The translations under genes were made by a program, and so were the position numbers. Shown in pieces: positions 1 through 11,219 of a stretch of DNA of 64,000 nt. The notes under the pieces were generated by a model that worked only from the letters and a program-made list of their open reading frames with translations, was not told the DNA's origin and made no database searches. This stretch comes from Buddleja alternifolia (lineage: Eukaryota > Streptophyta > Magnoliopsida > Lamiales > Scrophulariaceae): assembly GCA_019426215.1 (NCBI GenBank), contig CM033397.1, forward strand, positions 23,686,480 through 23,750,479, in the 5' to 3' direction. The stretch's first letter is position 1; each line of letters starts with the position of its first letter.

Positions 1-1025
1 AAAAGTAAAAGCCAACATGATCTTGAATAGTTTATTTACATGCTTTGATGTATATTGTGGTGGATGCATCCATGTACTTAGGGTTTTACTGTTTTGTATT
101 ATCTGGGTTGTATTGGGCCGAATAATTTCCCGCCCCCCAAGTTTTTACTTTTAATTTCGATAGTATAACATATAGGCCGCTTCACTATTATGTAACTAGC
201 AAAGGTAGGACCTTCTTGAAGCTTGGAGCCCGGAGCATATCAAGATTAGATTTGATATAGGACCCTATCCCCCTGATTGATCTATTGGCTTAGATCAATC
301 TAGAAAGTCCATAGAAAGCATGTTGATAGAAGAACTAGGTTTTCTATTAATGCATGACTTAGAATAATTTCACATATGCGCGAATTGGATTAATGTTCAA
401 AGTGCGACCTTAATTAATTAACAAAATTCTCCCATAGCAATCATGCTAATTAAGTAAGGGGTATTGGATATCCCGGCTTTCCATGAAACTTAGAGAGATA
501 GAGTTATGAGTTATGCATGGCATCATCCCGACTAATGGGGGTTATGTATCAACTCATTATTCGAAGATCTCTAAGTACATTTGATGCTATCGGTCGAAGC
601 AAATCTTATCCCATACACCGTTGCAGGTTGCAAGATAAGATTCAACTATTACATCAATAGAAGTTGATGGGAAAGTACTTAGATACATCACTACCAATAT
701 TTCGTTACAGGCTGAGGTTAAGTGATTCATGAGCAAAAAAGGGATTGAACCATCAGTTGGACTGATTGGCGTGGCATGCCACTTTGAAATTATTAATGAG
801 CCATACATCGTTACAGATTGCAACTCATTGAAAATTTTAAAGAACTCAATCACTCACTACGAAATCTGTCTAACAAGATATCCGTTCATTACAGTGGGAG
901 TGCAATGGTTCGAAAATTGTAGTGGGAGCCAAGTTAAAATTAAAGTCCTGATTTTACTTGGGTACAACATAATTATCTAATGAAATCTTGGTTTATTTTC
1001 TGCAGTCAAATATATCTCTCTCAAA
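1..1025 (+). other. 5' leader (untranslated) of element A
   Basis: No gene is supported here. The sequence matches the leader of element B just before its gag start, including the blocks around 30-130, 540-900 and the text just before the ATG at 1026. Short open frames at 587-853 and 729-980 have no copia or host protein character and are taken as chance. Confidence 0.75.
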
Positions 1026-3838
1026 ATGGTTAACCCACTATAAACAATGCCTGAGAAATATGCCCTCACTGGACCATACAATGACTAGGTCAAGAAGTTG
1101 AGGGCTGATCTCTATTTTGGAGCAAGATGGTCCAACTCTACCTAGGGCTGAAAAAGGAAAATCTGTTCTGAAAGAATATAAGAGATGAAACTCTGATGCT
1201 CAGAAGGTCACCAGCTACATGTTGCAATTTATGAGCAAAGACTTGAGATACATTCATTTGGATATGGATAGTCCTAAGTCAATTCTGATTCATTTGGAGG
1301 AGATGTTCGAGGAACATAGAAAATCGATTTGGAATCGAAGGAGAATTTCCAAGCAAGAACGGGAGAGAATGATGAAGTGGCACCTCATGTTATGAACATG
1401 ATATCCATGATAGGAAGGCTCCAAACTCTGGGAAGTTTCATGAATTTTCATCTGCAAGTAAATTTCATTCTCCAATCTTTTTCTAAATCTTTCTCTGTTT
1501 TTGTCACTGACCTTGAGGTAGATGACTTGGGAGGATCTTTACTGGATCTTAAAGACAGACTTGTTTACAAGCAGGCTCTTTTGACGAAAAAAAGGGATGG
1601 AGATTTACCTCTGAATGGACTGCTCGGTATGAGGAATGCTTCTAAGAAAGGAAAGAAGCGCCCAAGAGTTGCAAGAACATGTGTCCACTGCCAAGAAGTG
1701 GATGACTGGAAGCGTGACTATTCCAGGCTGAAAACTGACATTGCTTCAGGTACAGAACTTAATGTGTTGGAAACAAATTGTTCTGTTACTATATTTTCAT
1801 ATTCCTGGATTCTAAACTATGGGGTAGTGCTCATGTGTGTGTTTTGAATCAGGAGCTGGAAAGAAGTAAGAAGCTGGAGCATGGAGAAGTGATGATCAAT
1901 GTTGGCAGCGAACATAGTGTAGCAGACACTCACATTGGCACCACTTCCATTAGATTATTTACTGGACATTTATTATTGTTAGACAATTGCCTTGTTTTGC
2001 CTAATGGGCTAAAGAATATTGTTTCTATTCCTGTTTTGGTCAGGAAAGGATATTTATTTTCCTTTGTAAACAATTCTTGCGATATTTATTTAGGGAATAA
2101 ACGTGTTGGCAGTGCGTCTTTAATAAATGATTTATACTATATTAATGTCCAAAATAATTGTAATGTTAATGCTATAACAAGAAAACGCGATTTGTATGAC
2201 ACGAACCTAAGACAACTTTGGCACTGAAGACTGGGTCATGTCGGGGATCATAGACTACACGAGTTAGAAAAGGATGGAGTTATATACTCGTTGGGATCGG
2301 ATCCCTATCCCACTTGTGAGTCTTGTATCCAAGGCAAGATGACCAAGTCCCCCTTCACAGGGAAATTTGAAAGGGCCTCAGAAGTCTTAGGATTGGTTTA
2401 TACAGACATGTATGGTCCTTTTGAAAATGTGGCCCGCGGTGGTTTTTAGTACTTCATTACATTTACCGATGACCATTCTAGGTATGGCTACGTGTATTTG
2501 ATGAAGTACAAGTCCGAATCATTAGAAAGGTTCATTGAATTCAAGATTTTGGTCGAAAACCAAACCGGACATCATATTAAGGCGCTTGAGTCTGACCGAG
2601 GTAGCGAGTATATGAGTGCCGAATTTGACCAGTTCTTAAGAGAACATGTCATACTATTACAACTAACTCCTCCAGCTACTCCCCAATTAAATGGCATAGC
2701 AGAGCGAAGGAATCGAACTCTGTTAGACATGGTACGATCCATGCTCAGCTCCATGGATTTGCCCATTTCATTATGGGGGCACATATTGCTTACAGCTGCT
2801 CACATTTTGAACAGATGTCCCTCCAAGTCTGTTCCTAACACACCATATCAGATACGGCGTGGAAAGAAGCCTAATCTGAAGCACATAAGGATATGGGGTT
2901 GCCCTGCCTATGTGAAAAAGACTAAGGCCAAGAAGTTGGAGCCTAGGTCTTTGAAAGGACGATTCGTTGGATATCTCGAGGATTCCATGGGATACCTTTT
3001 CTACCTGTATGATGATCAAAGGATCATTGTTGCCTTACAGGCAGTCTTTCTCGAGGAAGAGTTCATTGGAGAAGGTAGAGCTGGTAAAAGTATTGTTCTA
3101 GAAGAACAAGATGAATCTCCTTTGGTAGACACTGTTCAAGAGACCCAACTCAAACAGGGAATGACATAACCATAAATGCGCAAGTCAGCTAGAGTATCTC
3201 AACTGCTTGAGAGATATGGTTATCTGCTACAGGAAGAGCATAACATGTATGCAGTAGCAGAAGGGTACCATGCAGACGATCCCTCTAGCTATGACCAGGC
3301 AATGATGGATATGGATTCTGCAAAATGGCATGAAGCTATGACAGTGGAAATGGATTCGATGTATTCAAACCAAGTATGGACTCTGACCGATCAACCCACG
3401 GGTAATGTACCCATTGGATGTCAATGCATCTACATGAGAAAGATTGGTCTGGATGGCAAGGTGGATACCTATAAGGCCAGGCTAGTGACGAAAGGGTATA
3501 GTTAAAAGGAGCATATTGACTATGAGGAAACCTTTTTACCAGTAGTTATGATCAAATCCATCAGAATTCTACTTTCGGTAGCTGAATACCTGGATCATGA
3601 AATCTGGTAAGTGGATGTGAAGACCGCGTTCTTGAATGGATTCCTCGAGGAGAAAATCTATATGGAACAGCCCAAGGATTTCATATCTAGTGCAGATTCT
3701 CAAAAGGTTTGCAAATTGAATAGGTCCATTTATGGACTCAAGCAGGCCTCTTGCAGTTGGAACCTTCGTTTTGATGAAGAACTTCGGGGCTACGACTTCA
3801 TCAAGAACGAGGATGAACCATGTGTCTATAAAAAAGTC
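1026..3838 (+). pseudogene. Copia A gag-pol, first part (gag, protease, integrase, N-terminal RT), broken
   Basis: The start was chosen by alignment with the gag ATG of element B. Gag covers roughly 1026-1750 and has an internal deletion near 1110. The zinc knuckle near 1680-1725 keeps two cysteines (CVHC) but has Asp for His and Tyr for the last Cys. In the protease the usual DSG reads NYG, so the active Asp is lost. The integrase (about 2220-2900) keeps the Asp of YTDM, the Asp of ESDRGSEYM and the Glu of GIAERRNRT. The RT begins near 3330 (QVWTL) and runs through MDVKTAFLNGFLEE and RSIYGLKQAS. Premature stops include 2225-2227, 2447-2449, 3503-3505 and 3608-3610. The frame is then cut by a solo LTR just before the catalytic YVDD region. 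Confidence 0.88.
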
Positions 3839-3843
3839 AATGA

Positions 3844-5444
3844 TGTTGGGAATTTTACGAATAAAACACAGCGGAAAGTAAATTTAATTCCCAAAGCCCG
3901 AATCATCTCTAATCCTCGTGTTTAATTGTGTATAGAAAAATTACCGTTCTCGCCTATGTTGATTTCTGAACGTGATCCTTTTCTCTAACGCCGAATTTTC
4001 CAACGTCTCTAATTCGTCACGCCGGAATCAAAAACGAAAAACTCCTCCTTTCTTCCTTGTCAAAGACGGCTAGAGAGAGAGAGAGGTGGGAGACTTTTTC
4101 TTGGAGAGAAAGTTATGTAAGTTGCCTTGTGTTATTTTTCACCTTGTGATATATTTATATCATTATGAAACAATAACACTAGCATGCAAGAGCCCTATTT
4201 GGGCGTCTATTTGGCCGCCCCTTAGTGGGCTCGGAAGCCTTTGGGCTTTTGTCTTGCTTGCTAATTAATTAATCAGATAATTTATTTATCCAATAAATAA
4301 ATTGATAATCCAATTAATTCAATTCCTAATTAATTTATAATTCAATTTCTCCAAGAAATTAATTAACTCATTAATTTAATTAATTAATTAAATTATCCAA
4401 TAATTAATTAATTAATTACGGCATCCAATGCCGTGAATTTCTCTCAAGTCTTTTTCCTATGTTTTTCCTTTTGCACTTCCTTTAAGTGCGACTCTTTAGG
4501 TTCCTCTCAAAAGGCAATTGGGAGGAATCCAAAGGGGGTGTGAGTGACACCTAACCAGTCTCGTGGCTCATACCGTAACCCAATTGAGAATGAATGAATA
4601 GGATCATTCCAAACATTTACGCCGTGAATACCGTACGTGTATAAACCTTTTATTCTTATATCCCAGTCAAGTAAGAGTCATGGTTTAAAGTCAAACTCAT
4701 ATAACTTGACCATATACCTAAGCTCATAATAAGTCGAGGTCTTTAAATGCTTTGGCCAAGGACTTTCATCCTCACTTATTCATGATCGCATAGGATATTT
4801 TACTCATTGACTTATGAGAGAATAAATTCCATATTACAAATCAGTTAACAATGCTACTTGCCCATCAAGTCGCACTTCGAGGTCGATTCCACCAACAGGT
4901 GATTTGAATCTAACTAGTCTAATGACAGACTTGATGCCACAAGTACATCTTCAACTCAATTTCTCAGGTCAGAGGTTCACACGTGCCTATCACTACTTAT
5001 CAGTTTCATCATTGACTGTCAATGAGTGAATGCCCATGTGATGAACTGATGCGAGCCGTGTTCGAACATATCAGTCCAACTGACACGTCTATGATATAAG
5101 TTCCCACTACCATTTCCATAGTGTACAACTGGCACTTTCTCTGTCGAAACTTACATTATACAAGTCTTTATTCACTATTGATGCCCAATCAATATTTCTT
5201 AGACTTGCGAACCTTTTAGATGTCAAGGGTCAAACCATTCTAGTGCCTTTTCCCCTATCCCATAGGAGGTAGAAGGTCCGCCTTGTCATCAAGGACTTTA
5301 CGTTGTTTATTCACACCTTATAAATGTCTATAAGAAAACAACAATCAACTGCCTTATATTAATAGAAAAACCATAGTTTAGTTACAATGTTTATGCCCTG
5401 TAAATCTATCCTCTTTATGGCATTCGAGGGCATATACTCTAACA
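3844..5444 (-). mobile_element. Solo LTR, copia family 2, inverted, inside element A RT
   Basis: On the plus strand it begins TGTTGGGAATTTTACG and ends GCATATACTCTAACA, which is the reverse complement of the LTR of element G. It is flanked by AATGA (3839-3843) and AATGG (5445-5449), a 5 bp target duplication with one mismatch. Joining the flanks restores the RT reading interrupted at 3838. There is no internal region, so it is a solo LTR of 1601 bp left by LTR-LTR recombination. It is closely similar to the solo LTR at 11220-12861. No gene is seen in it. Confidence 0.92.
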
Positions 5445-5449
5445 AATGG

Positions 5450-6442
5450 AAGCAAGATCATATTCCTGGTGCTATATGAGACGACATTCTACTTATAGAG
5501 AATGATGAAGGGTAGCTAACTTCTGTTAAGACATGGCAAATTCTCCATGAAAGACTTGAGAGAAGCTACCTACATCATGGCAATTCGAATCTACAGCGAT
5601 AGATTGAATAAGATGATAGGACTTTCTCAAACCCTCTACTTAGAGAAGGTCCAAATGGTTTGGGATGGAAAACTCTAAGAGAGGTCTTTTGCGTATGAGA
5701 CATGAAATTCATCTCTCTAAGAAGATGAGTCCTCAAAGTGACGAAGATCGAAAGGAGATGAGCACAGTTCCCTATGCATCGGTGGTAGGAAGTCTCATGT
5801 ACGTGATGTTACGCACGAGATTAGATCTTGCCTACGCTGTGAGCATGGTGAGTAGGTTTCAAGTAATCCAGGGAAAAGAACATTGGATCGCCGTAAAATC
5901 TATCTTGAAATACTTGGGAAGAACTAAAGATATGATTCTAGTATATGACATTGGAGAATTGAAAGTGGGCGGTTATACAGATTCTGATTTCCAGTCAGAT
6001 ATCGATGACTGAAAATCCACTTCTGGGTTCATATTCATTCTGAATGGTGGAACAGTGTATTGGAAAAGTTCCAAGCAAAGCACAACTGCTGATTCGGCCA
6101 CTGAAACTGATGTGGCAGCCTCGGAGGCAGCCAAAGAAGTTGTTTGGATTAAGAAGTCCATGGCTGAACTTCAAGTTGTTCCTAGTATGGAACTTCCATT
6201 GCCACTACGGTGTGACAACAATGGAGCAATTGCGCAAGCTAGGGAGCTAAGGTCTCACAACAAATCCAAACACATAAAGAGGAGATATCATGTAATTCGA
6301 GAAATCGTTGGAAGAGGTGACATCGCCGTGCAGAAAATAACCTCAGCGAAAAAACGTGGCTGACCCACTCACTAAGCCATTGGCGCAGGCGGTGCTAGAG
6401 AAACATCTTGAGAAGATGTGTATTAGATACCATAGCGATTAG
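5450..6442 (+). pseudogene. Copia A pol, second part (C-terminal RT and RNase H), broken
   Basis: This continues the RT after the solo LTR. The catalytic motif, YVDD in elements B and G, is destroyed near 5473-5487 by a lost base and substitutions. Downstream come recognisable RT thumb/connection text (GIHLSKKMSPQS-like, PYASVVGSLMYVMLRTR) and RNase H text (YTDSDFQSDIDD, TTADSATETDVAASEAAKE, CDNNGAIAQARE). Stops include 6010-6012 (Arg CGA to TGA) and a Trp-to-stop at 6440-6442. The frame shifts near 6350. The relic ends just before the purine tract of A. Confidence 0.87.
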
Positions 6443-6448
6443 CTTTGA

Positions 6449-6463
6449 GTGCATGTGGGAGAT
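6449..6463 (+). other. Polypurine tract of element A
   Basis: The text GTGCATGTGGGAGAT directly precedes the TGTTAGG start of the 3' LTR. The same AGTGGGAGAT block precedes the 3' LTRs of elements B and G, as expected for the primer of plus-strand synthesis. Confidence 0.75.
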
Positions 6464-8043
6464 TGTTAGGTATGCGCCCTAGATGTCAATGAGGATAAAT
6501 AGATTGTAGATGGTATTCAATTATGTTGTACAAACTGATAATTAATAAAGGCAATTATTATTCTGTTCATGTAAAACATTGTGGCATCAATAAGTATTGA
6601 ACAAACAGTCCTTGTGTATCAAGGTTGACTCTTCACCATTTAAGGAATAAAGATGTGGCACGGGGATAGACTTATTCCTGATCACTCAAAAGGGTTAGCA
6701 AGTCAAGGAATCATGATTGGGCATTAAGATTCGACTTGTATGACATATGCTCTGACAAGGAGTGCCAATCGAACACTATGTCAGTGGAATTGATATATTC
6801 AAACACGACTCACAGTAATCCGATCACATGGGTATTTACTCGGTGACTATCAATGATTGGATTACTAACCATCATAGTATGAGTGGGCCTTACACCTGAG
6901 GGTTCATGATCAATGTGCTTGTGCTATTGAATCTGTTACTAGAGTAGTTAGGCCCAACTCACCCTTTGGTGGGGCCGACCTCGAAGTGCGATCTCAATGA
7001 GTTAAGTAGTAGTTGTTCAGTGATCGCCAAGATGGGATTCACTGTCTTGATAGTAAACGAGAAAGTATCCTATGCAATCATATGCATATGAAATTATAAG
7101 TATTTGGCCAAAGCAATGAAACTAACCCATGTGGGACATGGAGGGTAGTTTGGTAATTTCATCATGATATGATTACATGCATAGTATCAAGTTTAGTGAG
7201 TTTGACATAAACCCTAACTCTCACTTGATCGGGATACGTGAGTGAAGTTCATAAACTCGTATGGTATTTATGGTCTAGAGGTTCGTAAATGATTCATTCA
7301 TTTCTTACTCAATTGGGTTATGATGTGAGTCCACGGGGCTAACTAGGTGACACTCACATCCTTTGGTAATTCCTCCCATTGTCAATTGAGACGAACGTAA
7401 AGAGTGGCGCTATTAGCAACGAACGTTCATTTAGAAAGATATAACTAAATGGACGCATTGATTTATTGGTTAAATCAATGAATTAAATTAAATTATTTAA
7501 TTGGAGAATTAATCAAATTGAATTAATTAATCATTTAATATGTATTGGAATTTAAATAGAATTCAAATTAAATACATGTTAAAAGGTAGGCTAGGTTGAA
7601 TGGGCCAACTTGAAGCCCACCCACGTTCATGTGGAGCCCTAGGGGATGGCCACTTAGGAATCCTCAGTGACTCCAACTTGTTTGTTAAGTCAAGGAGTTA
7701 TAAGATAACTCCAACACTTACAAGTCACAATATAACCTTAGTTGCATAACACACAAAAGGAAGATAATCCTCCCACCACCAACAACTCACCCTAGCCGTC
7801 CACCACCATAGTCAAGGGAGTTTTTGGAGATCTTTTGAAGGTTCTTTTTGCGTGCATCTTTTGAGATAGGAGCTCAAGGAGTCGCTGTTACGCGAAGAAA
7901 TATTACAAAAAAGATAAGGTAAATCTATTTCGTTTAGTTTTTGGAAAACTATTAAAATTCATTAATCCCGTTAAAGTGATCCATGTTTAGGAGTCCGAAT
8001 TTTTTTTATTCCGCTGTGTTTTTACTCCGATGGATTCCCAACA
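6464..8043 (+). repeat. 3' LTR of element A (family 1b)
   Basis: The LTR starts TGTTAGGTATGCGCCCTAG and ends GGATTCCCAACA, 1580 bp. It is diverged from the element B LTRs but closer to the solo LTR at 31810-33455, so two subfamilies exist. AATTAATTAA-rich sequence lies near 7450-7560. No gene is present. Confidence 0.9.
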
Positions 8044-9112
8044 GCGATATCTAGAGGCAGGAGTTTGGAGTTGCTGCTACCCGGAAGATCATGTCTACGA
8101 GTCATCTACAAGAAGGGACCCTCCCTCTTCCTTGAATTATTCGGTCATGCAATACTTATTGAATACAAAGAACAAAATGCATTATATCAAATCAAAAGGT
8201 TAGTGAAAAGATGAAATTAGATTCCATCATTATATTATTTTCGAAATATGCATAAAAATTATTTAAACCCAAAAGTGATCCAATTTTGAATTCGGATATA
8301 TTTTTCTCGTTTCTGCTGCGCATGAACTAGGATTCACAACAGTGGTATCATAACCAACTTTTGTCTTCTAATAATTTTTGATATGAATGTGTTGGATTTC
8401 ATGTTTATGATGAAAAGTTTGATTAGATTAATATTTTTGTTGGGTAGATTTATTTTTCGAAAGTTAAATCTGAACTGAAAATTTGATTGTATGATTATGT
8501 TTTGAATGTAAATCAAGTTTCTATATTGGATATGACTTAATGATGAAAAATTTGATTAGATTAATATTTTTTCTGGTTTGATTTAGTTTATGAAAGTTAA
8601 ATCTGAACCAAAAAATTGATTGTGTGATTTATGTTTTGAATGTAAATCAAGTTTTTGTAGTAGATATGAATTTATGCATAAACATGAATATGTGGTTTTG
8701 AATATTGCTGAATTTTGGCTCAGGGAGTCGAGACGCCACAGCCTGACGGGCAGGGCGTGCTTCGCGAAGACAGTCGTGCGCTCTATGCACACTACAATTG
8801 GGTCGCTCCACAGCCCATTCTGTTTTATTTTTAAAAAAAAATAAAACCGGGGATACAACCCATGGGTCAACCCAATTTTTAAAATTATATAAAATATTTA
8901 TTTTAAAATAGTTTTAAAATTATTTAAAGTGTAAAATAATTTTTGAAATTAGTTTTATGCCTAATTTTAAATTGGATTTAAAATTCAAATTAATCCTAAA
9001 ACAAAGAAATTTATTTTGAATTAAATTCTTTGTGGAAGCAATTGGGAATTGATTCGGTGAAACTAAATTGGATTTATTATCAAATAGGATTAGACTTGAA
9101 TTAATTTGTAAA
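8044..9112 (+). mobile_element. Copia element D: LTR 3' end, PBS and start of internal region
   Basis: 8044-8341 is the tail of a family-1-like LTR (compare AGGCAGGAG...GTTGCTGCT with AGAGACAGGAGC in other copies), ending GGATTCACAACA. A decayed primer-binding site, TGGTATCATAACC, follows at 8343-8355. The rest is AT-rich leader with a GC-rich island around 8717-8800, then element C interrupts at 9113. The open frames at 8620-8844 (+) and 8583-8870 (-) lie in this leader and look non-coding. The upstream part of the LTR was displaced by insertion of element A. The remainder of D was not recognised elsewhere in the window. Confidence 0.72.
8343..8355 (+). other. Primer-binding site of element D (decayed)
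   Basis: TGGTATCATAACC lies one base after the LTR end. It differs at two positions from the TGGTATCAGAGCC sites in elements B and G, which are complementary to the 3' end of initiator tRNA-Met. Confidence 0.65.
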
Positions 9113-11036
9113 TGTTGGGGAAAATCAACCAAACGTAGCGGAAAGAGTAATTTTAAAATTTTTAGATTTTACCTTGACAGGATCAATCCCGGGGTTTATA
9201 CACACGTATGTATGATAGGGTTTAATAATTATTACCCGTTGTAGCGAAGAGGTTGACAATTCCTACGAATTTGAATTCTTCAATTCTTCGCAAAAATTCA
9301 TCGGTTGAAAGTATGTTGATCCAAGCAGTCCACTTGTTCTTTCTCTAAATCGTCTCGCCGGAAATTACTTGATGGAAAAAATTCTTCCTCCTTTTCTTGC
9401 TTTGGGCGACGGCTAGAGAGAGAAAAGGGGAGAGGAGTTCTTTTCTTGTGTTGTTGTGTAATGCAACTTATGACCTAGGCTTATAACTAATGTGATATTT
9501 ATATCACTTAATTTATTATCTTGGACTAAACCAAGCCCATTAATTACTCCTAGTGCCCCCCTCCCCCCCCCCCCCTCTAAGGTTATAATCCCACTTGGTG
9601 TATTAATTTTGTGCTTCGTTTATTCTATTATTTAAATAATTAACTTAATTCAATTAAATAATAGACAACTCCTTTAATTAATTTTATTTCTCCAAGAAAT
9701 ATTATATTAAATAAATCATAAAAAAATTAATTGTGCTGTTGTGTAATGCAACTTATGACCTAGGCTTATAACTAATGTGATATTTATATCACTTAATTTA
9801 TTATCTTGGACTAAACCAAGCCCATTAATTACTCCTAGTGGCCGCCCCCTCTAAGGTTATAATCCCACTTGGTATATTAATTTTGTGCTTAGTTTATTCT
9901 ATTATTTAAATAATTAACTTAATTCAATTAAATAATAGACAACTCCTTTAATTAATTTTATTTTTCCAAGAAATATTATATTAAATAAATCATAAATAAA
10001 TTAACTTAATTCTTCAAATAATTAATTCTATTTATTTATTTTAAGTATCCAATACTTAAAATATTATCACAAGAAAAATTCTATTTTTCCATCAAATTTT
10101 TCTTTTTAAGCGTGACTCTTTAGGTTCATTTATATTTGGCAATGGGAGGATTCCATTGAATATGGGACCCACATAGCGAGTCACACAGTCAATATTTTAA
10201 CCCAAATAAGATGAAATGAATAGATCATTTTTACCTTTTCAATTGTAAATACCGTGTGAATACAAACTCTTCGTTTCCTTATCCCGGTCAAGTGAGAGTC
10301 ATGGTTTTAGTCAAACTCACTACCTTGACACTATGTTATATTTATAATAAGTTCAGATCAATGAATGCTTTAGCCAAAGACTTTAAGATCTACCTTACTT
10401 ATAAATGCAGAGGATAATTCCTCGTTCACTTACGAGGGAACGAATCCTATCTTGGATATCAGATAAGAATACTACTTGCCCATTAGGTTGCAGTTCGAGG
10501 TTGACCCCACCAACATGTGAAATGGGCCTAACTACTCTAATGGCGAACCTAAGGTCACAAGTATATTTTTCGACTCGATTCCTCAAGTCTAAAGTTTAGA
10601 CACACCTATTATAATTAATCAATTCTTCCATTGACTGTCAGAGAGTGAAAACCCATGTGACAGAATGAATGCAAGTCATGTTTGAGTGCCACTATCTCCA
10701 TCACTGCACCTATGATATAAGTTCTTCACTACTTCCTAGTGACTGACGGGCACCTTTCTCATCAAAACTTATATCATACAAGTCTTCATGATTTTCAATG
10801 CCTAATTGAAGATCTTTGACTTACAGACTTCTTTAGTACACAAGTATCAAACTCCTCTAGTGCCTTAGAGAGATAACTCTTGTGTTCATGGACTTAGAGT
10901 CGAATACAATATATAATTGCTAATATATAAATAAACAACTAAAATGCCTTTTATTAATTGATTAGAAACAATTACAATTAATAATGTCCTATCATTTACT
11001 AATCCTCTAGTGGCATTTCAGGACATTAACCTAAGA
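9113..11036 (-). repeat. 3' LTR of element C, with internal tandem duplication
   Basis: On the plus strand it starts TGTTGGGGAAAATC and ends CATTAACCTAAGA, where the terminal ACA has decayed to AGA. The adjoining ATCTCCCACTTGGAC is the reverse complement of a copia purine tract, which fixes the boundary. Its 1924 bp include a 285 bp direct duplication at 9446-10012. No gene is supported; the frames at 10395-10586 and 10405-10599 are incidental. Confidence 0.82.
9446..10012. repeat. 285 bp tandem duplication within the element C LTR
   Basis: The text TTGTGTTGTTGTGTAATG at 9446 recurs as TTGTGCTGTTGTGTAATG at 9731, and the following ~280 bp match closely (CTTATGACCTAGGC, TATCTTGGACTAAACC). The first copy carries an expanded cytosine run near 9554-9577, where the second copy has only GGCCGCCCCC. 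Confidence 0.9.
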
Positions 11037-11057
11037 ATCTCCCACTTGGACTCAATG

Positions 11058-11219
11058 TCAATCACTATGGTATCTAATACCTATCTTCTCAAGATGTCGA
11101 TCCAGCACCGCCTCTGTCAAAGGCTTGGTCAATGGGTCTGCGACGTTGTTAGCTGGATTTACTCTCTGGACAACTATTTCACCTCTTCCAACGATTTCCC
11201 TTATTATGTGATATCTCCT
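11058..11219 (-). pseudogene. Element C RNase H C-terminus
   Basis: The minus strand reads the conserved copia pol end, with EIVGRGE-like, ADPLTKPL-like and GIRYHS-like text matching element B near 25245-25385. A stop falls at 11058-11060. It is separated from the rest of pol by the solo LTR at 11220-12861; removing that LTR and one CTCCT restores continuity. Confidence 0.82.

Larger units (their letters stand above)
1..8043 (+). mobile_element. Ty1/copia LTR retrotransposon A (BARE-1/Angela-like), 5' LTR outside window
   Basis: The stretch reads, in order, an AT-rich leader, a decayed gag-pol frame, a purine tract and a 3' LTR. The internal sequence aligns by eye with element B (leader near 20410-21417, coding from 21418), so A and B belong to one lineage. 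Gag, protease, integrase, RT and RNase H follow copia order. The integrase text (RYGYVYLMKYKSES, NGIAERRNRT) recalls BARE-1/Angela elements, whose LTRs are also over 1.5 kb. Many stops and one inserted solo LTR make it non-functional. Its 3' flank (8044 onward) is the LTR of element D, so A inserted into D. The target duplication cannot be checked because the left end is missing. Confidence 0.88.
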
